Positions 1 through 7,368 of a stretch of 64,000 nt of DNA are shown here, piece after piece (the stretch's first letter is position 1; every line of letters begins with the position of its first letter). Source of the stretch: Liquorilactobacillus oeni DSM 19972 (GTDB lineage Bacteria > Bacillota > Bacilli > Lactobacillales > Lactobacillaceae). The position numbers were made by a program, and so were the translations under genes. The stretch covers positions 735,336 through 799,335 of the forward strand of contig NZ_AZEH01000039.1 of assembly GCF_001436275.1 (NCBI RefSeq), given 5' to 3'. Below the pieces are notes generated by a model. The model worked only from the letters and a program-made list of their open reading frames with translations. It made no database searches and was not told where the DNA came from.

Positions 1-595
1 CCTGTGCTTCTTTAATCTCACTGCGAATTGCAGACATCTCTTGATCCAGTTGAAAAGCAGCTTCTGCGGCTCTTTGCAGTCGTTGATTCAGTTCCTGTGG
101 AAAATTGCCTCTATACTTGTAGTTTAAAGAATGCTCTATAGTAGCCCAAAAATTCATTGCTAAAGTCCTAATCTGGATCTCAGCAAGAATAACCTTTCTT
201 CCTTCGATCATCTCTACAGGGTACTTAACCACTATATGATATGAACGATAGCCGCTGACCTTCTTATTTGCGATATAGTCACGTTCTTCTACGACATTTA
301 AATCACGCCTTTTACGAATTAATTTTACTAACTGATAGATATCATCCACAAACTGGCACATAATTCTAATTCCTGCAATATCTTCCATGCTGTTTTCAAG
401 TGTTGCTGAATCAATCTGTCTGCGTTCCATTTTCTCTAAAATGCTACCAACGGGCTTTACTCTGCCGACTACAAGTTCAATTGGCACATGTTTTCTCGCT
501 GCTGCATATTGTTTTTTTAATGACAAAAATTTTGTTGTCAGTTCTGACACAGCTTGTTCATAAGGCAGTAAAAAGTTTGACCATTTTTTATCCAC
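1..595 (-). CDS. relQ: RelQ-type small alarmone synthetase, 3' end cut by window edge
   Basis: GTP pyrophosphokinase of the small alarmone synthetase class, which makes (p)ppGpp from ATP and GDP/GTP in the cytoplasm. The visible 198 codons carry a synthetase domain only, with no HD hydrolase domain. Family motifs seen are RVKPVGSILEKMERR, DIAGIRIMC and KVSGYRSYHIVV, then EIQIRT. The start is a GTG preceded by an AGAGGGA ribosome site. RelQ proteins are roughly 210-230 residues, so only a short C-terminal piece is missing. It is divergent from spxH. In many Firmicutes relQ heads an operon with nadF (ppnK) and an rluD-type gene, which would lie outside the window. Confidence 0.9.
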   Translation of the reverse strand, partial: MDKKWSNFLLPYEQAVSELTTKFLSLKKQYAAARKHVPIELVVGRVKPVGSILEKMERRQIDSATLENSMEDIAGIRIMCQFVDDIYQLVKLIRKRRDLNVVEERDYIANKKVSGYRSYHIVVKYPVEMIEGRKVILAEIQIRTLAMNFWATIEHSLNYKYRGNFPQELNQRLQRAAEAAFQLDQEMSAIRSEIKEAQ

Positions 596-705
596 GTTTA
601 TTCCCTCTAACGTAATTAGTGATATCCTAAGCAAGTTTAACATAAGCGCTTAAAAGAATACCAAACTTCTTTTCCATTTCTTTGCAGAAAACTTGGGCAC
701 AATCA

Positions 706-733
706 TTGAAAAAAAAAAAAAATTTGTTAAAGT
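706..733 (+). promoter_or_regulatory. Putative spxH promoter with poly(A) spacer
   Basis: TTGAAA (706-711) and TAAAGT (728-733) are 16 bases apart. Most of the spacer belongs to an uninterrupted run of 14 A at 709-722. The call is by eye and there is no transcription data. Confidence 0.4.
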
Positions 734-790
734 AAAGTTAGTACTTTAGCAAACACAGTCGTGTAAAAAAGTCGTGCGGAGGAAATCGTT

Positions 791-1423
791 GTGCTTGAAA
801 TCTATTTATTTATTAATCCAGTTGGAAGTCAGTGTTACCAGTCAGAAAAAAACATCTTAAGACTTGTTGACCCGCTTGACAATGAAGTGCGGTTTCGTTT
901 TGTTCCCTTCTTGAATCTTAATACGGTAACTGCAATTATGAATGCCCGTCATCTCCCATTAAATGATCTTAAGATCAGAAATAAAATTTTTAATATCGTT
1001 TACCAAGCAGCTCTAGATTACAAAGCAGCCCTTTTCCAAGGAAGCCGTAGAGGCAGAAATTATCTTCTCAATGTTCAAAAACATATTATTGAGTACGGGG
1101 AAGATTATTGCGATGAAATTATTTTAGAAGTTGCAAAGAAAAGTAATCTCGACCTTGAGATGTTCCAAAAAGACCGTGTGTCAAAATTTACAGTGGAATC
1201 TTTCAAACGTGATCAGCAAATGGCTGCCGAAATGAAAATACAGTCACATCCAACTGCAGTTCTTTATGACTTAGACAAGTTCGATTTTGGTGTTTCATTT
1301 ACTGATTGTGCTTCATATGATTTACTCAAAGACTTATGCACTGGTAAGTTTAATACTCAGTTGATTTCAACCAAAAAGGGTGAATCAAAATACAAAGAAC
1401 ATCCTTCAATTCACATTCTTTGA
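791..1423 (+). CDS. spxH: SpxH/YjbH adaptor, DsbA-like thioredoxin-fold protein
   Basis: A 210-residue DsbA-like protein of the YjbH (SpxH) family. In Bacillus this cytoplasmic adaptor binds Spx and delivers it to ClpXP, so Spx stays low until disulfide stress. The start is GTG, eight bases after a GGAGG ribosome site. The N-terminal active-site region reads NPVGSQCYQSEK, with a single cysteine at residue 15 and no CXXC pair. Its target spx and the second Spx/ComK-type adaptor mecA lie within 3 kb, and clpP lies further along the window. It is a monocistronic unit closed by a terminator. Family assignment is firm; the mechanism is carried over from Bacillus. Confidence 0.85.
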   Translation: MLEIYLFINPVGSQCYQSEKNILRLVDPLDNEVRFRFVPFLNLNTVTAIMNARHLPLNDLKIRNKIFNIVYQAALDYKAALFQGSRRGRNYLLNVQKHIIEYGEDYCDEIILEVAKKSNLDLEMFQKDRVSKFTVESFKRDQQMAAEMKIQSHPTAVLYDLDKFDFGVSFTDCASYDLLKDLCTGKFNTQLISTKKGESKYKEHPSIHIL

Positions 1424-1447
1424 TTCTCATTTAATATAAGCAAAATT

Positions 1448-1500
1448 AGGCCTAGTCCAAAAGTGCATCGCAAAGAGCACTCCGGATCAGGCCTTTTTTA
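1448..1500 (+). terminator. Intrinsic terminator after spxH
   Basis: Long inverted repeat with outer arms AGGCCT (1448-1453 and 1489-1494), inner pairing of the AGTCC/GGATC and AGTGC/GCACT type, and a T-rich tail. Confidence 0.8.
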
Positions 1501-1754
1501 TTTATTACGATACTTAGCAATAATTTTTTTGCATGCTAAATTTATATATAACAAAAATTCATTCCAGAATTCTTTACCTAACTCTGATTATATGCACACA
1601 AGTGCTACTCTACATTGATTGCGCGTTATAAACATGACATATGCTGAAATCAGAATCGTTCTGGTCTTAAAAATAGCTTTTACTTATGGGTAATTTTTCC
1701 CTCAAAAAACTTTAAAATTATTTTTAAATGACTTGAACCAATTTAAACTTAAAA
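1501..1754. other. AT-rich spacer between spxH and coiA
   Basis: The gene-free interval is 1424-1754 and its first part holds the spxH terminator. The remainder is AT-rich. A short AATAATTTTAA-type sequence occurs twice near the coiA stop. I see no RNA gene, ORF or clear terminator for coiA here. Confidence 0.5.
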
Positions 1755-2768
1755 TTATTTTTTAAAAAACCACTTATTTTCATATAAATGAGAATTAAAA
1801 TCAACAAGTTGTTCCTTCAAAAAAGGAGACAAATTAACAAAGGGCATTAAAAATAAATTTTCATTTTGTATTGACAGACCAATTTGCTGTAATTGTATAT
1901 CTTTCTTTTCAGAGTAGCGATGCAGTAAATATCTGCTTTTCCAATACATTTGCTTTGTAGAATAAATGGGAGGCCCATACTTTTTTTGAATAAAAAAGAA
2001 CTCCAGTTGTTGAAAGAATACCCCTTGAGAATACCAGTCTGCCTGCAACTCTCTGATTTTCCCACTACCATAATAACATTCTTGTTGAAATTTTATAATT
2101 TGGATACTTCTTTGTTTTGCATTTAAGTTCCTATACATTATTTTATAAGGCCTCTTCATAAAACTGAGCAAGTCACTAAAACTCTTCGTTGCATAACAAA
2201 GGTAAAACGGCTGTAAATAATCAGCTTGTTGGATTTGGTAAAATAATTCAAGGCGCCTTAACTTTACAGAATAATAAATTAAATAAAAGCCAATATTTGG
2301 AAGCCACTTTATAAATTGAGCAATTTGTTGTGTCATTCTTTTCTTCAGTCTATGCCGTTCTCCTAGAATCCAAATAAAGCGTATATTTTTTTGTGCGTAA
2401 CCTTTTGAGCGCTGTACCATTTTTTTTACAGATAAAGGTGCGCATTGAAATTCCACTGCTAGTTCTATTTTTTTTTGGACAAGCAAATCCGGTCTTTGTT
2501 TAATAGCATCCAAATAACATTCGAGATTAACTAGCGCACTTTCTCTTTCAAAAATCCGAGTTAATTGTATTTTCCCATTTAAATGCTCAACTGTCTCTCC
2601 TTCCGTAAAAAAACTACAAAGTTTACTTTTATGCGCAAAATGAGCAACTTTAACATTACCTCGTTTTAAAATCAATTCAGTATGACAGGCTGGACAACGA
2701 TAATATTCATTTTCCTGTGCTAAAACTGCATTTACTAGCTTGCCATCAGCACTGAGAGCCAGTAACAT
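1755..2768 (-). CDS. coiA: Competence protein CoiA
   Basis: A 337-residue CoiA family protein. In transformable Firmicutes CoiA is made during competence and acts after DNA uptake, promoting recombination of the incoming strand. The N-terminus has the family pattern LLALSADGKLVNA, a cysteine pair in YYRCPACHTELILK, and VAHFAHK, followed by the CoiA nuclease-like core. ATG is preceded by GGAGGTG. A TTTGCGTATTTAA element lies 20-odd bases upstream and is shared with comFA, which suggests control by the competence regulator. Its length is near that of full-length family members. It stands alone between spxH and mecA. Confidence 0.88.
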   Translation of the reverse strand: MLLALSADGKLVNAVLAQENEYYRCPACHTELILKRGNVKVAHFAHKSKLCSFFTEGETVEHLNGKIQLTRIFERESALVNLECYLDAIKQRPDLLVQKKIELAVEFQCAPLSVKKMVQRSKGYAQKNIRFIWILGERHRLKKRMTQQIAQFIKWLPNIGFYLIYYSVKLRRLELFYQIQQADYLQPFYLCYATKSFSDLLSFMKRPYKIMYRNLNAKQRSIQIIKFQQECYYGSGKIRELQADWYSQGVFFQQLEFFFIQKKYGPPIYSTKQMYWKSRYLLHRYSEKKDIQLQQIGLSIQNENLFLMPFVNLSPFLKEQLVDFNSHLYENKWFFKK

Positions 2769-2787
2769 CTTTTCACCTCCATACTGT

Positions 2788-2799
2788 TAAATACGCAAA
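2788..2799 (-). promoter_or_regulatory. Putative competence (late com) box of coiA
   Basis: On the minus strand the sequence reads TTTGCGTATTTAA, with core GCGTATT at 2796-2790, 21 bases before the coiA ATG. The same core precedes comFA. Position and sharing suggest a -10-type element for a competence sigma factor; this is inferred. Confidence 0.45.
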
Positions 2800-2984
2800 T
2801 TCAGTCTTTCAGCGAAAATCTTAATTTTTAACATTTAATTATAAAATGCAAAGATTTAAAAACTTTGTACATTAATATCAAATTATAACCAATAGAAGGA
2901 ACCCAACCAGTCTATTCAAATAATTTGTATTATAGTTATGCGTAATGTTTAACTATCGTTTAATTGCAAACAGGTCAAAATAGC

Positions 2985-3014
2985 ACAAAAAAGAGCCAAA
3001 ACTTATGTTTTGAC
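2985..3014 (-). terminator. Intrinsic terminator after mecA
   Basis: On the minus strand GTCAAAAC, loop ATAA, GTTTTGGC, then a T-rich tract. The stem is 8 bp with one G-T pair. It lies about 20 bases past the mecA stop. Confidence 0.75.
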
Positions 3015-3034
3015 CCATCTTTTAGTAAAATTCA

Positions 3035-3763
3035 TTATTTAAAATAGTAACGAGCTAGTTCAAAAGCCGAAGTCTTAAATATTATCTTAGCTCTTTCTTG
3101 AAGAACATCAACCGATAAGTTAACCCTTTTTCCATACTCAACAACAAGGGACAAAACATCTTTTATCTGACTGTCACTTATTTGTTCAACAAAGAAAACC
3201 AAATCCAAATAATACTTATCCTTAAAAAAGTATAAACTTGAAGCAACGTTCTCACAGCGTAATACTTTTGAAACCTGCACAAAGTCTTCAAAATCAGTAA
3301 ACTCCACTACATAATGCTTTTTCTCGGTATTTTTATCACTCAAATAACCTGAAACCCCATCACCATCATCTGCAACTGTTCCCTTTTGCTTGTTGGGAGT
3401 TGTTGTCAGTTCATGCTTAATATATTCTGAAACATCTTCATCAGCTCCAAGAAGTGAAAAATCTAAGTCATTGGGGGTGTTACCATTATTTTCCTTCGTT
3501 TGCTTCTTACCAGAATCTTTTGGATTTACCTTACTTATAAAAAGCTCCAAGCCGTTCCTATTAGGCAATAACTGGAAAGTTACCGCATCATTTTCGCGAA
3601 ATTCATGATCAACATCAACTTCTTCCAAAATGCTATAAAAGAAGTTTTCAATTTCTTTATGATTTCCCAATAAGTCGAGGACAGTAATTCCACGTTCGGT
3701 CAAGTCGTCAGTCTCAAGCAATACTCTAATAGTATTGTCATTGATTTTTTCCATCTCCATCAT
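3035..3763 (-). CDS. mecA: Adaptor protein MecA
   Basis: Adaptor that links substrates to the ClpC/ClpP protease. In Bacillus it controls ComK and also Spx. I place the start at the ATG-ATG pair at 3763, giving 242 residues (MMEMEKINDNTIRV), because an AAGGTGG ribosome site sits just upstream; the longer open frame to 3829 has no such site. The N-terminal substrate-binding domain (about 1-85) is followed by an acidic, Asn/Asp-rich linker (about 95-160) and the C-terminal ClpC-binding domain. It lies between coiA and spx, which fits a joint role in competence and stress proteolysis. Confidence 0.9.
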   Translation of the reverse strand: MMEMEKINDNTIRVLLETDDLTERGITVLDLLGNHKEIENFFYSILEEVDVDHEFRENDAVTFQLLPNRNGLELFISKVNPKDSGKKQTKENNGNTPNDLDFSLLGADEDVSEYIKHELTTTPNKQKGTVADDGDGVSGYLSDKNTEKKHYVVEFTDFEDFVQVSKVLRCENVASSLYFFKDKYYLDLVFFVEQISDSQIKDVLSLVVEYGKRVNLSVDVLQERAKIIFKTSAFELARYYFK

Positions 3764-3910
3764 GGTCACCCACCTTTCCGATATACCCTCTCGCTTAATG
3801 ATAACTAAAAAAAAGAAATTGTAAAGCACTTTATCTCAAAAAAAACTATTGTATAAGGAATAAAAACACTTCTAAGCCTAACATTAACCAACACTACTTA
3901 TTTCGTCATT

Positions 3911-3959
3911 AAAAAATAATAAAAGAGGTTATAGCAACTCGTTGAATTGCTATAACCTC
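3911..3959 (-). terminator. Intrinsic terminator after spx
   Basis: Perfect hairpin with arms of about 13 bp (GAGGTTATAGCAA and its complement, 3925-3959) and a T-rich tail on the minus strand, directly downstream of spx. Confidence 0.85.
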
Positions 3960-3993
3960 CTTAAATAATCAAAAATCACTATCTATGTTTCAA

Positions 3994-4392
3994 CTAAAAA
4001 CCAGCTAACTCTTGTGCACGTTGTAATTCAAGTGCGCGAACCTCTCGTGGTAAGAAACGTCGAATTTCATCTTCATTATATCCAACTTGAAGTCTCTTTT
4101 CATCAAGAATAATCGGTCTTCTCAAAAGTCCTGGATTTTTTTGAATCAAATCAAAAAGCTGCTTAAGTGGTAATTCATCTAAGTCTATATTCAGCTTTTG
4201 GTACGCCTTAGAACGTTTTGAGATAATTTCTTCTGTACCGTCCTCGGTCATCTGCAAAATTTGCTTAATTTCGTTAATACTCAACGGTTCAGAAAAAATA
4301 TTACGCTCTTTAAAAGAAATATCATGTTTTCTCAACCACGCACGTGCTTTACGACAAGAAGTGCAACTTGGTGATGTATATAAAGTAACCAT
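3994..4392 (-). CDS. spx: Transcriptional regulator Spx
   Basis: A 132-residue ArsC-like regulator that binds the C-terminal domain of the RNA polymerase alpha subunit and redirects transcription during thiol and oxidative stress. The redox switch is present as CTSC, with C10 and C13. The RRPIILD segment typical of Spx is near residue 92. The length matches the family (131-132). Its level is expected to be set by ClpXP with SpxH, and an spxH gene is 3 kb away. It has its own terminator. Lactobacilli often carry more than one Spx paralogue, so which one this is cannot be decided here. Confidence 0.92.
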   Translation of the reverse strand: MVTLYTSPSCTSCRKARAWLRKHDISFKERNIFSEPLSINEIKQILQMTEDGTEEIISKRSKAYQKLNIDLDELPLKQLFDLIQKNPGLLRRPIILDEKRLQVGYNEDEIRRFLPREVRALELQRAQELAGF

Positions 4393-4449
4393 AACTTATC
4401 CGCTCCTTTACACTGAAAGCAAATTGTAATTAATATCGTCCACAGACTT

Positions 4450-4455
4450 ATTATA
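4450..4455 (-). promoter_or_regulatory. Putative spx -10 element
   Basis: A consensus TATAAT on the minus strand about 57 bases before the spx ATG. The matching -35 region is poor, so an activator or an upstream element may be needed. Confidence 0.35.
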
Positions 4456-4488
4456 ACGCTTGTATCAAAAAATTAATACCTTTATTTT

Positions 4489-4523
4489 AAAAAAAAACAA
4501 ATTAATTAGACAAAATTAATTTG
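4489..4523 (-). terminator. Orphan terminator-like hairpin upstream of spx
   Basis: Perfect 10-bp arms CAAATTAATT / AATTAATTTG with a 6-base loop, followed on the minus strand by nine T. It is about 180 bases beyond the yhfI stop, which already has its own hairpin. Confidence 0.5.
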
Positions 4524-4654
4524 CAAAAGTATTGTAAGCGTAAGTAAAACCTTGATTTAAATTGGTATCGCCCTTAAAAGCTATAATACTGTTCTTTGGA
4601 TGCATTACATTTTATTTATGGTTCTGATAGTTAAGTAGTTATTAAAGCGTTTCA
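4524..4654. other. Gene-free interval between yhfI and spx
   Basis: Part of the 310-base gap 4393-4702. It holds two minus-strand hairpins with T runs (4489-4523 and 4655-4677) and a TATTAT element between them. There is no ORF. A small transcript ending at the second hairpin is possible but unproven. Confidence 0.35.
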
Positions 4655-4677
4655 TTAAAAAAAGTTAATTTTAACTT
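4655..4677 (-). terminator. Terminator-like hairpin after yhfI
   Basis: On the minus strand AAGTTA, loop AAAT, TAACTT, followed by a run of T, about 25 bases past the yhfI stop. The stem is short and AT-only. Confidence 0.45.
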
Positions 4678-4702
4678 AGATTTCCTTAAAACTACCTGTT
4701 AT

Positions 4703-5440
4703 TTAATCAACCTCAAATTTTTTGCCAACATCTGCTACCTCTACTGTTACCTTGTTTCCTGCAGCAGCAGCTGTCTCCTTTTGCAGTTTTGAAAACTCTA
4801 CGTTTTGCGGCAGATGGGAAATAACCAATCTTTTGGTACCTGCCTGCTTCGCTAATATACCTGATTCTCTTGAAGTCATGTGCCACTTAGTACCTTTTTT
4901 TTCAGCACTAAAATTTGTATCAGTCAACAACAGATCAGCTCCTTGCGCAAATTCTGCAAGTTTCTCAAAATAAGCTGTATCAGCAGTAAATACAAACACT
5001 TTATTTGTAGCAATTTCAGTAATTCGCATCGCAAAAGCAGCAACTGGGTGTTTAGTCCGCAAAAATGAAATCCTATATGGTCCAACTTCCAATAACTTTT
5101 GAGGATCGTATGCATGGCCTTCAGTTGCCTGTGGCCAAGAAAGTTCATTAAAATGCTGTTCATCTTCTTTATGTCCATAAATTGGGAGCAAGTTTCCACT
5201 TTTATTATTAAGCTGCCAATAATATTGTAAAACACCAACATCAGCGATATGATCATAGTGATAATGGGATAATAAAACCGCATTCAATTTAAGAGGGTCA
5301 AGATGTTGCTCAAGACTCAAAAGCGCTCCGCTCCCGCAATCTAAGAGCAAGTTAAAATTGTTTCCTTGAAGCAGATAGCTGCTTGTACCCTTACCAGCAT
5401 AGGGGTAACCTCCATACATTCCTAAAACTGTTATTTTCAT
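4703..5440 (-). CDS. YhfI-like MBL-fold metallohydrolase
   Basis: A 245-residue metallo-beta-lactamase-fold hydrolase close to Bacillus YhfI and the RNase Z-like phosphodiesterases. The HxHxDH metal motif is HYHYDH at residues 59-64, and further metal ligands are probable in the TADTAY and SHLPQN segments. The N-terminus MKITVLGMYGGYP is typical. The substrate of this subfamily is not established; a cyclic phosphodiester or lipid-like substrate is only a guess. It is cytoplasmic and monocistronic, and divergent from the HmoB-like gene. Family call firm, function open. Confidence 0.8.
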   Translation of the reverse strand: MKITVLGMYGGYPYAGKGTSSYLLQGNNFNLLLDCGSGALLSLEQHLDPLKLNAVLLSHYHYDHIADVGVLQYYWQLNNKSGNLLPIYGHKEDEQHFNELSWPQATEGHAYDPQKLLEVGPYRISFLRTKHPVAAFAMRITEIATNKVFVFTADTAYFEKLAEFAQGADLLLTDTNFSAEKKGTKWHMTSRESGILAKQAGTKRLVISHLPQNVEFSKLQKETAAAAGNKVTVEVADVGKKFEVD

Positions 5441-5533
5441 ATATTAAACCCCTTTCACGAATCCATTTACTTCAAATTATATCGATTATAACATAGACAT
5501 AGGCAAATAGCAGATCATAGAAAGGAGCTTATT

Positions 5534-5998
5534 TTGGATTATATATATATAACTTTTGGCTCAGATAGTGTTTTAAAAACTGTTCAAGACAATTACTCAA
5601 AGCGTAGATTTCTTAAATTAACTTCATTCGAAAATAATCAAAAACACGCTTTAATTGATATTTCCAATCAAGAAACTGTTTTTGAATCAGGTGTAGGCTT
5701 TAAAATTCTTAAAGGAAAATTCTCTATTCAGCCCGCTGCAAAATACTACTTTAATTACTTTATGCTGGATGAACAAGAACAGAAGAAATGGCTGAGTCCT
5801 TCCATATTAACACCTGCACAGAGCTCACAATATGTCCTTTGCCAATCACTGAAACATGATTTCAATTTTTTAATCATCACGACTTGGAAAAACGACGCTA
5901 ACTACCTGTCATGGGTTAAAAATCATCCCTTCTTAAGTGACTCAAACGGTACCTTCAATGCTTCATATAAACGAGTATTTACGGATGCTAGCAACTAA
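5534..5998 (+). CDS. HmoB-like antibiotic-biosynthesis-monooxygenase (ABM) fold protein
   Basis: A 154-residue protein. The start is TTG, ten bases after an AAAGGAG ribosome site. The N-terminus YIYITFGSDSVLKTV and the later LIITTWKNDANYLSW segment resemble Bacillus HmoB (YhgC), a two-part ABM-domain haem monooxygenase, and its ferredoxin-like core. The ABM core is probably residues 65-140. The tryptophan of the LTxW-type motif is kept. I do not see a clear equivalent of the haem-binding histidine in the C-terminal helix (SNGTFNASYKRVF), so haem breakdown is doubtful. It precedes the D-Ala-D-Ala dipeptidase gene with the same orientation. Similarity judged from memory. Confidence 0.55.
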   Translation: MDYIYITFGSDSVLKTVQDNYSKRRFLKLTSFENNQKHALIDISNQETVFESGVGFKILKGKFSIQPAAKYYFNYFMLDEQEQKKWLSPSILTPAQSSQYVLCQSLKHDFNFLIITTWKNDANYLSWVKNHPFLSDSNGTFNASYKRVFTDASN

Positions 5999-6048
5999 TT
6001 TAATTCTGATCAGCTTATCTTCAAATATTAGAAAGGACAATTTGCGAA

Positions 6049-6606
6049 ATGCAGACTTCTAAACTTGGTTTCAGCAATATTCAAAAAATTGATTCGAGTA
6101 TTATTGTCGAACTTAAATATGCAACCAAAGATAATTTCACTCATCAAGTTATTTATGACTTCAAAACTGCTGTCGCACGTACAGGGACGGCCCAAAAATT
6201 AGCGTGTGCCAATAGACTAGTAACGGAACAAGGATTTAGACTAAAGGTATGGGATGCTTACCGTCCCGTAAGCGCACAAAAGAAGCTCTTTGAAGTTTAT
6301 CCTGATCCTACTTTCGTTGCTTTTCCCGATCCGAATTTCAGTCACCAAAAGGGAGTCACCTTTGACCTAACTTTAACTGATGCTAAGGGAAAAGAGCTCC
6401 AAATGCAAAGCAATTTCGATGATTTTTCTGAACGTGCTTTTAGAAAGTTCAAAAGAACACCACAGCAAGAAAAATATTATCAGATCTTAAACTCGGCTAT
6501 GACCAGTACGGGCTTCAATGGCTATAAATCTGAATGGTGGGATTTTCGTGACTCGCAGATGGATGAGTACCCGCCGCTTATTGTTGATCCCAATGACTAC
6601 AATTGA
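6049..6606 (+). CDS. VanX/DdpX-like D-alanyl-D-alanine dipeptidase
   Basis: A 185-residue zinc dipeptidase of the M15D (VanX) family, which splits D-Ala-D-Ala and may recycle peptidoglycan precursors. Family motifs are VWDAYRP (catalytic Arg72), SHQKGVTFDLT in place of SxHxxGxAxD (zinc ligands His99 and Asp106), and SEWWDF with the catalytic Glu162. The third zinc ligand, His in the EWWH of VanX, is Asp165 here. ATG is preceded by GAAAGGA. There is no signal peptide, so it is cytoplasmic. Lactobacilli that use D-Ala-D-Lac precursors are intrinsically vancomycin resistant and often carry such an enzyme. It ends at a bidirectional terminator. Confidence 0.82.
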   Translation: MQTSKLGFSNIQKIDSSIIVELKYATKDNFTHQVIYDFKTAVARTGTAQKLACANRLVTEQGFRLKVWDAYRPVSAQKKLFEVYPDPTFVAFPDPNFSHQKGVTFDLTLTDAKGKELQMQSNFDDFSERAFRKFKRTPQQEKYYQILNSAMTSTGFNGYKSEWWDFRDSQMDEYPPLIVDPNDYN

Positions 6607-6646
6607 TTTCTAAGACACTTCATGTTAAAAAAATTACTTAATCTGC

Positions 6647-6689
6647 AAAAAAGCCAAGTCAAATATGTATTTTGACTCGGCTTTTTTGA
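6647..6689. terminator. Bidirectional terminator between dipeptidase gene and nrdG
   Basis: Hairpin AAAAAGCC(A)AGTCAAA ... TTTTGACTCGGCTTTTTT. It has an A-rich left flank and a T-rich right flank, so it can serve the two converging genes. Confidence 0.85.
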
Positions 6690-6783
6690 ATCGTATTATT
6701 AACCTTAACGTTTCTGCCCTCTTTAAAGTAGTTCTTTATACATCAAAAAAATTTCAATTTCTAATGCACTTACTACGTTCTTT

Positions 6784-7368
6784 TTATCTTATTAATTTGT
6801 CCCATAAAACTACCCTTTTAGCTGTTAAAGATTCTTGTACGTCTATTATCCTCTGATTTGAACTGCCTCGAAATTGCAGTGTCAAATCCTTCTTTGGCAA
6901 TTCAAAGCGACCATCAACTAAAATGTCAATCAAAGATAACAGTTCAAGTTTATCCTTAGAATCAGCTAACAATTCATCCCAGCGATATCCTGTCCATGAC
7001 CAGACATCCCTCGTATGTCCGTATTCTTGACGCAACCGTTTGACTATTCGTATACATACTTGTGTGTTTAAAAACGGCTCTCCTCCTAGAAGGGTCAGTC
7101 CTTGACAATAATCAGCTCCCAAATCTTCAATAATCAAATCCTCAAGTTCTTGAGTATAAGGTGTTCCATAGTGAAAATTTTGTGCAACTTTATTATAACA
7201 TCCTGGACAGGCAAATTTACAGCCGCTCACATACAAGCTGCAGCGAACTCCTTCTCCGTCTACAAAGTTAAAAGGCTTGTAATCAGCAATATACTGCTGA
7301 CTCAAATCTCTTGCTAACCATTCTTTAGGCTTAGGATTACGTGGTTTACGAATTGTTTTATCATTCAT
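6784..7368 (-). CDS. nrdG: Anaerobic ribonucleotide reductase activase NrdG
   Basis: Radical SAM activase that installs the glycyl radical on NrdD. I start it at the ATG at 7368 (194 residues, MNDKTIRKPRN), which overlaps the nrdD stop by 8 bases; the frame stays open to 7410 but that would give a longer overlap. The radical SAM motif CxxxCxxC is CKFACPGC (C50, C54, C57), followed by the GGEPF segment. It is translationally coupled to nrdD and ends at the bidirectional terminator. Expected to act only without oxygen, since both the cluster and the glycyl radical are oxygen sensitive. Confidence 0.92.
   Translation of the reverse strand: MNDKTIRKPRNPKPKEWLARDLSQQYIADYKPFNFVDGEGVRCSLYVSGCKFACPGCYNKVAQNFHYGTPYTQELEDLIIEDLGADYCQGLTLLGGEPFLNTQVCIRIVKRLRQEYGHTRDVWSWTGYRWDELLADSKDKLELLSLIDILVDGRFELPKKDLTLQFRGSSNQRIIDVQESLTAKRVVLWDKLIR

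Noticed and set aside
4633-4660. Catabolite-responsive element (TGAAACGCTTTAA on the minus strand)
   Set aside because: The central CG and flanks do not line up with the TGWAARCGYTWNCA consensus.
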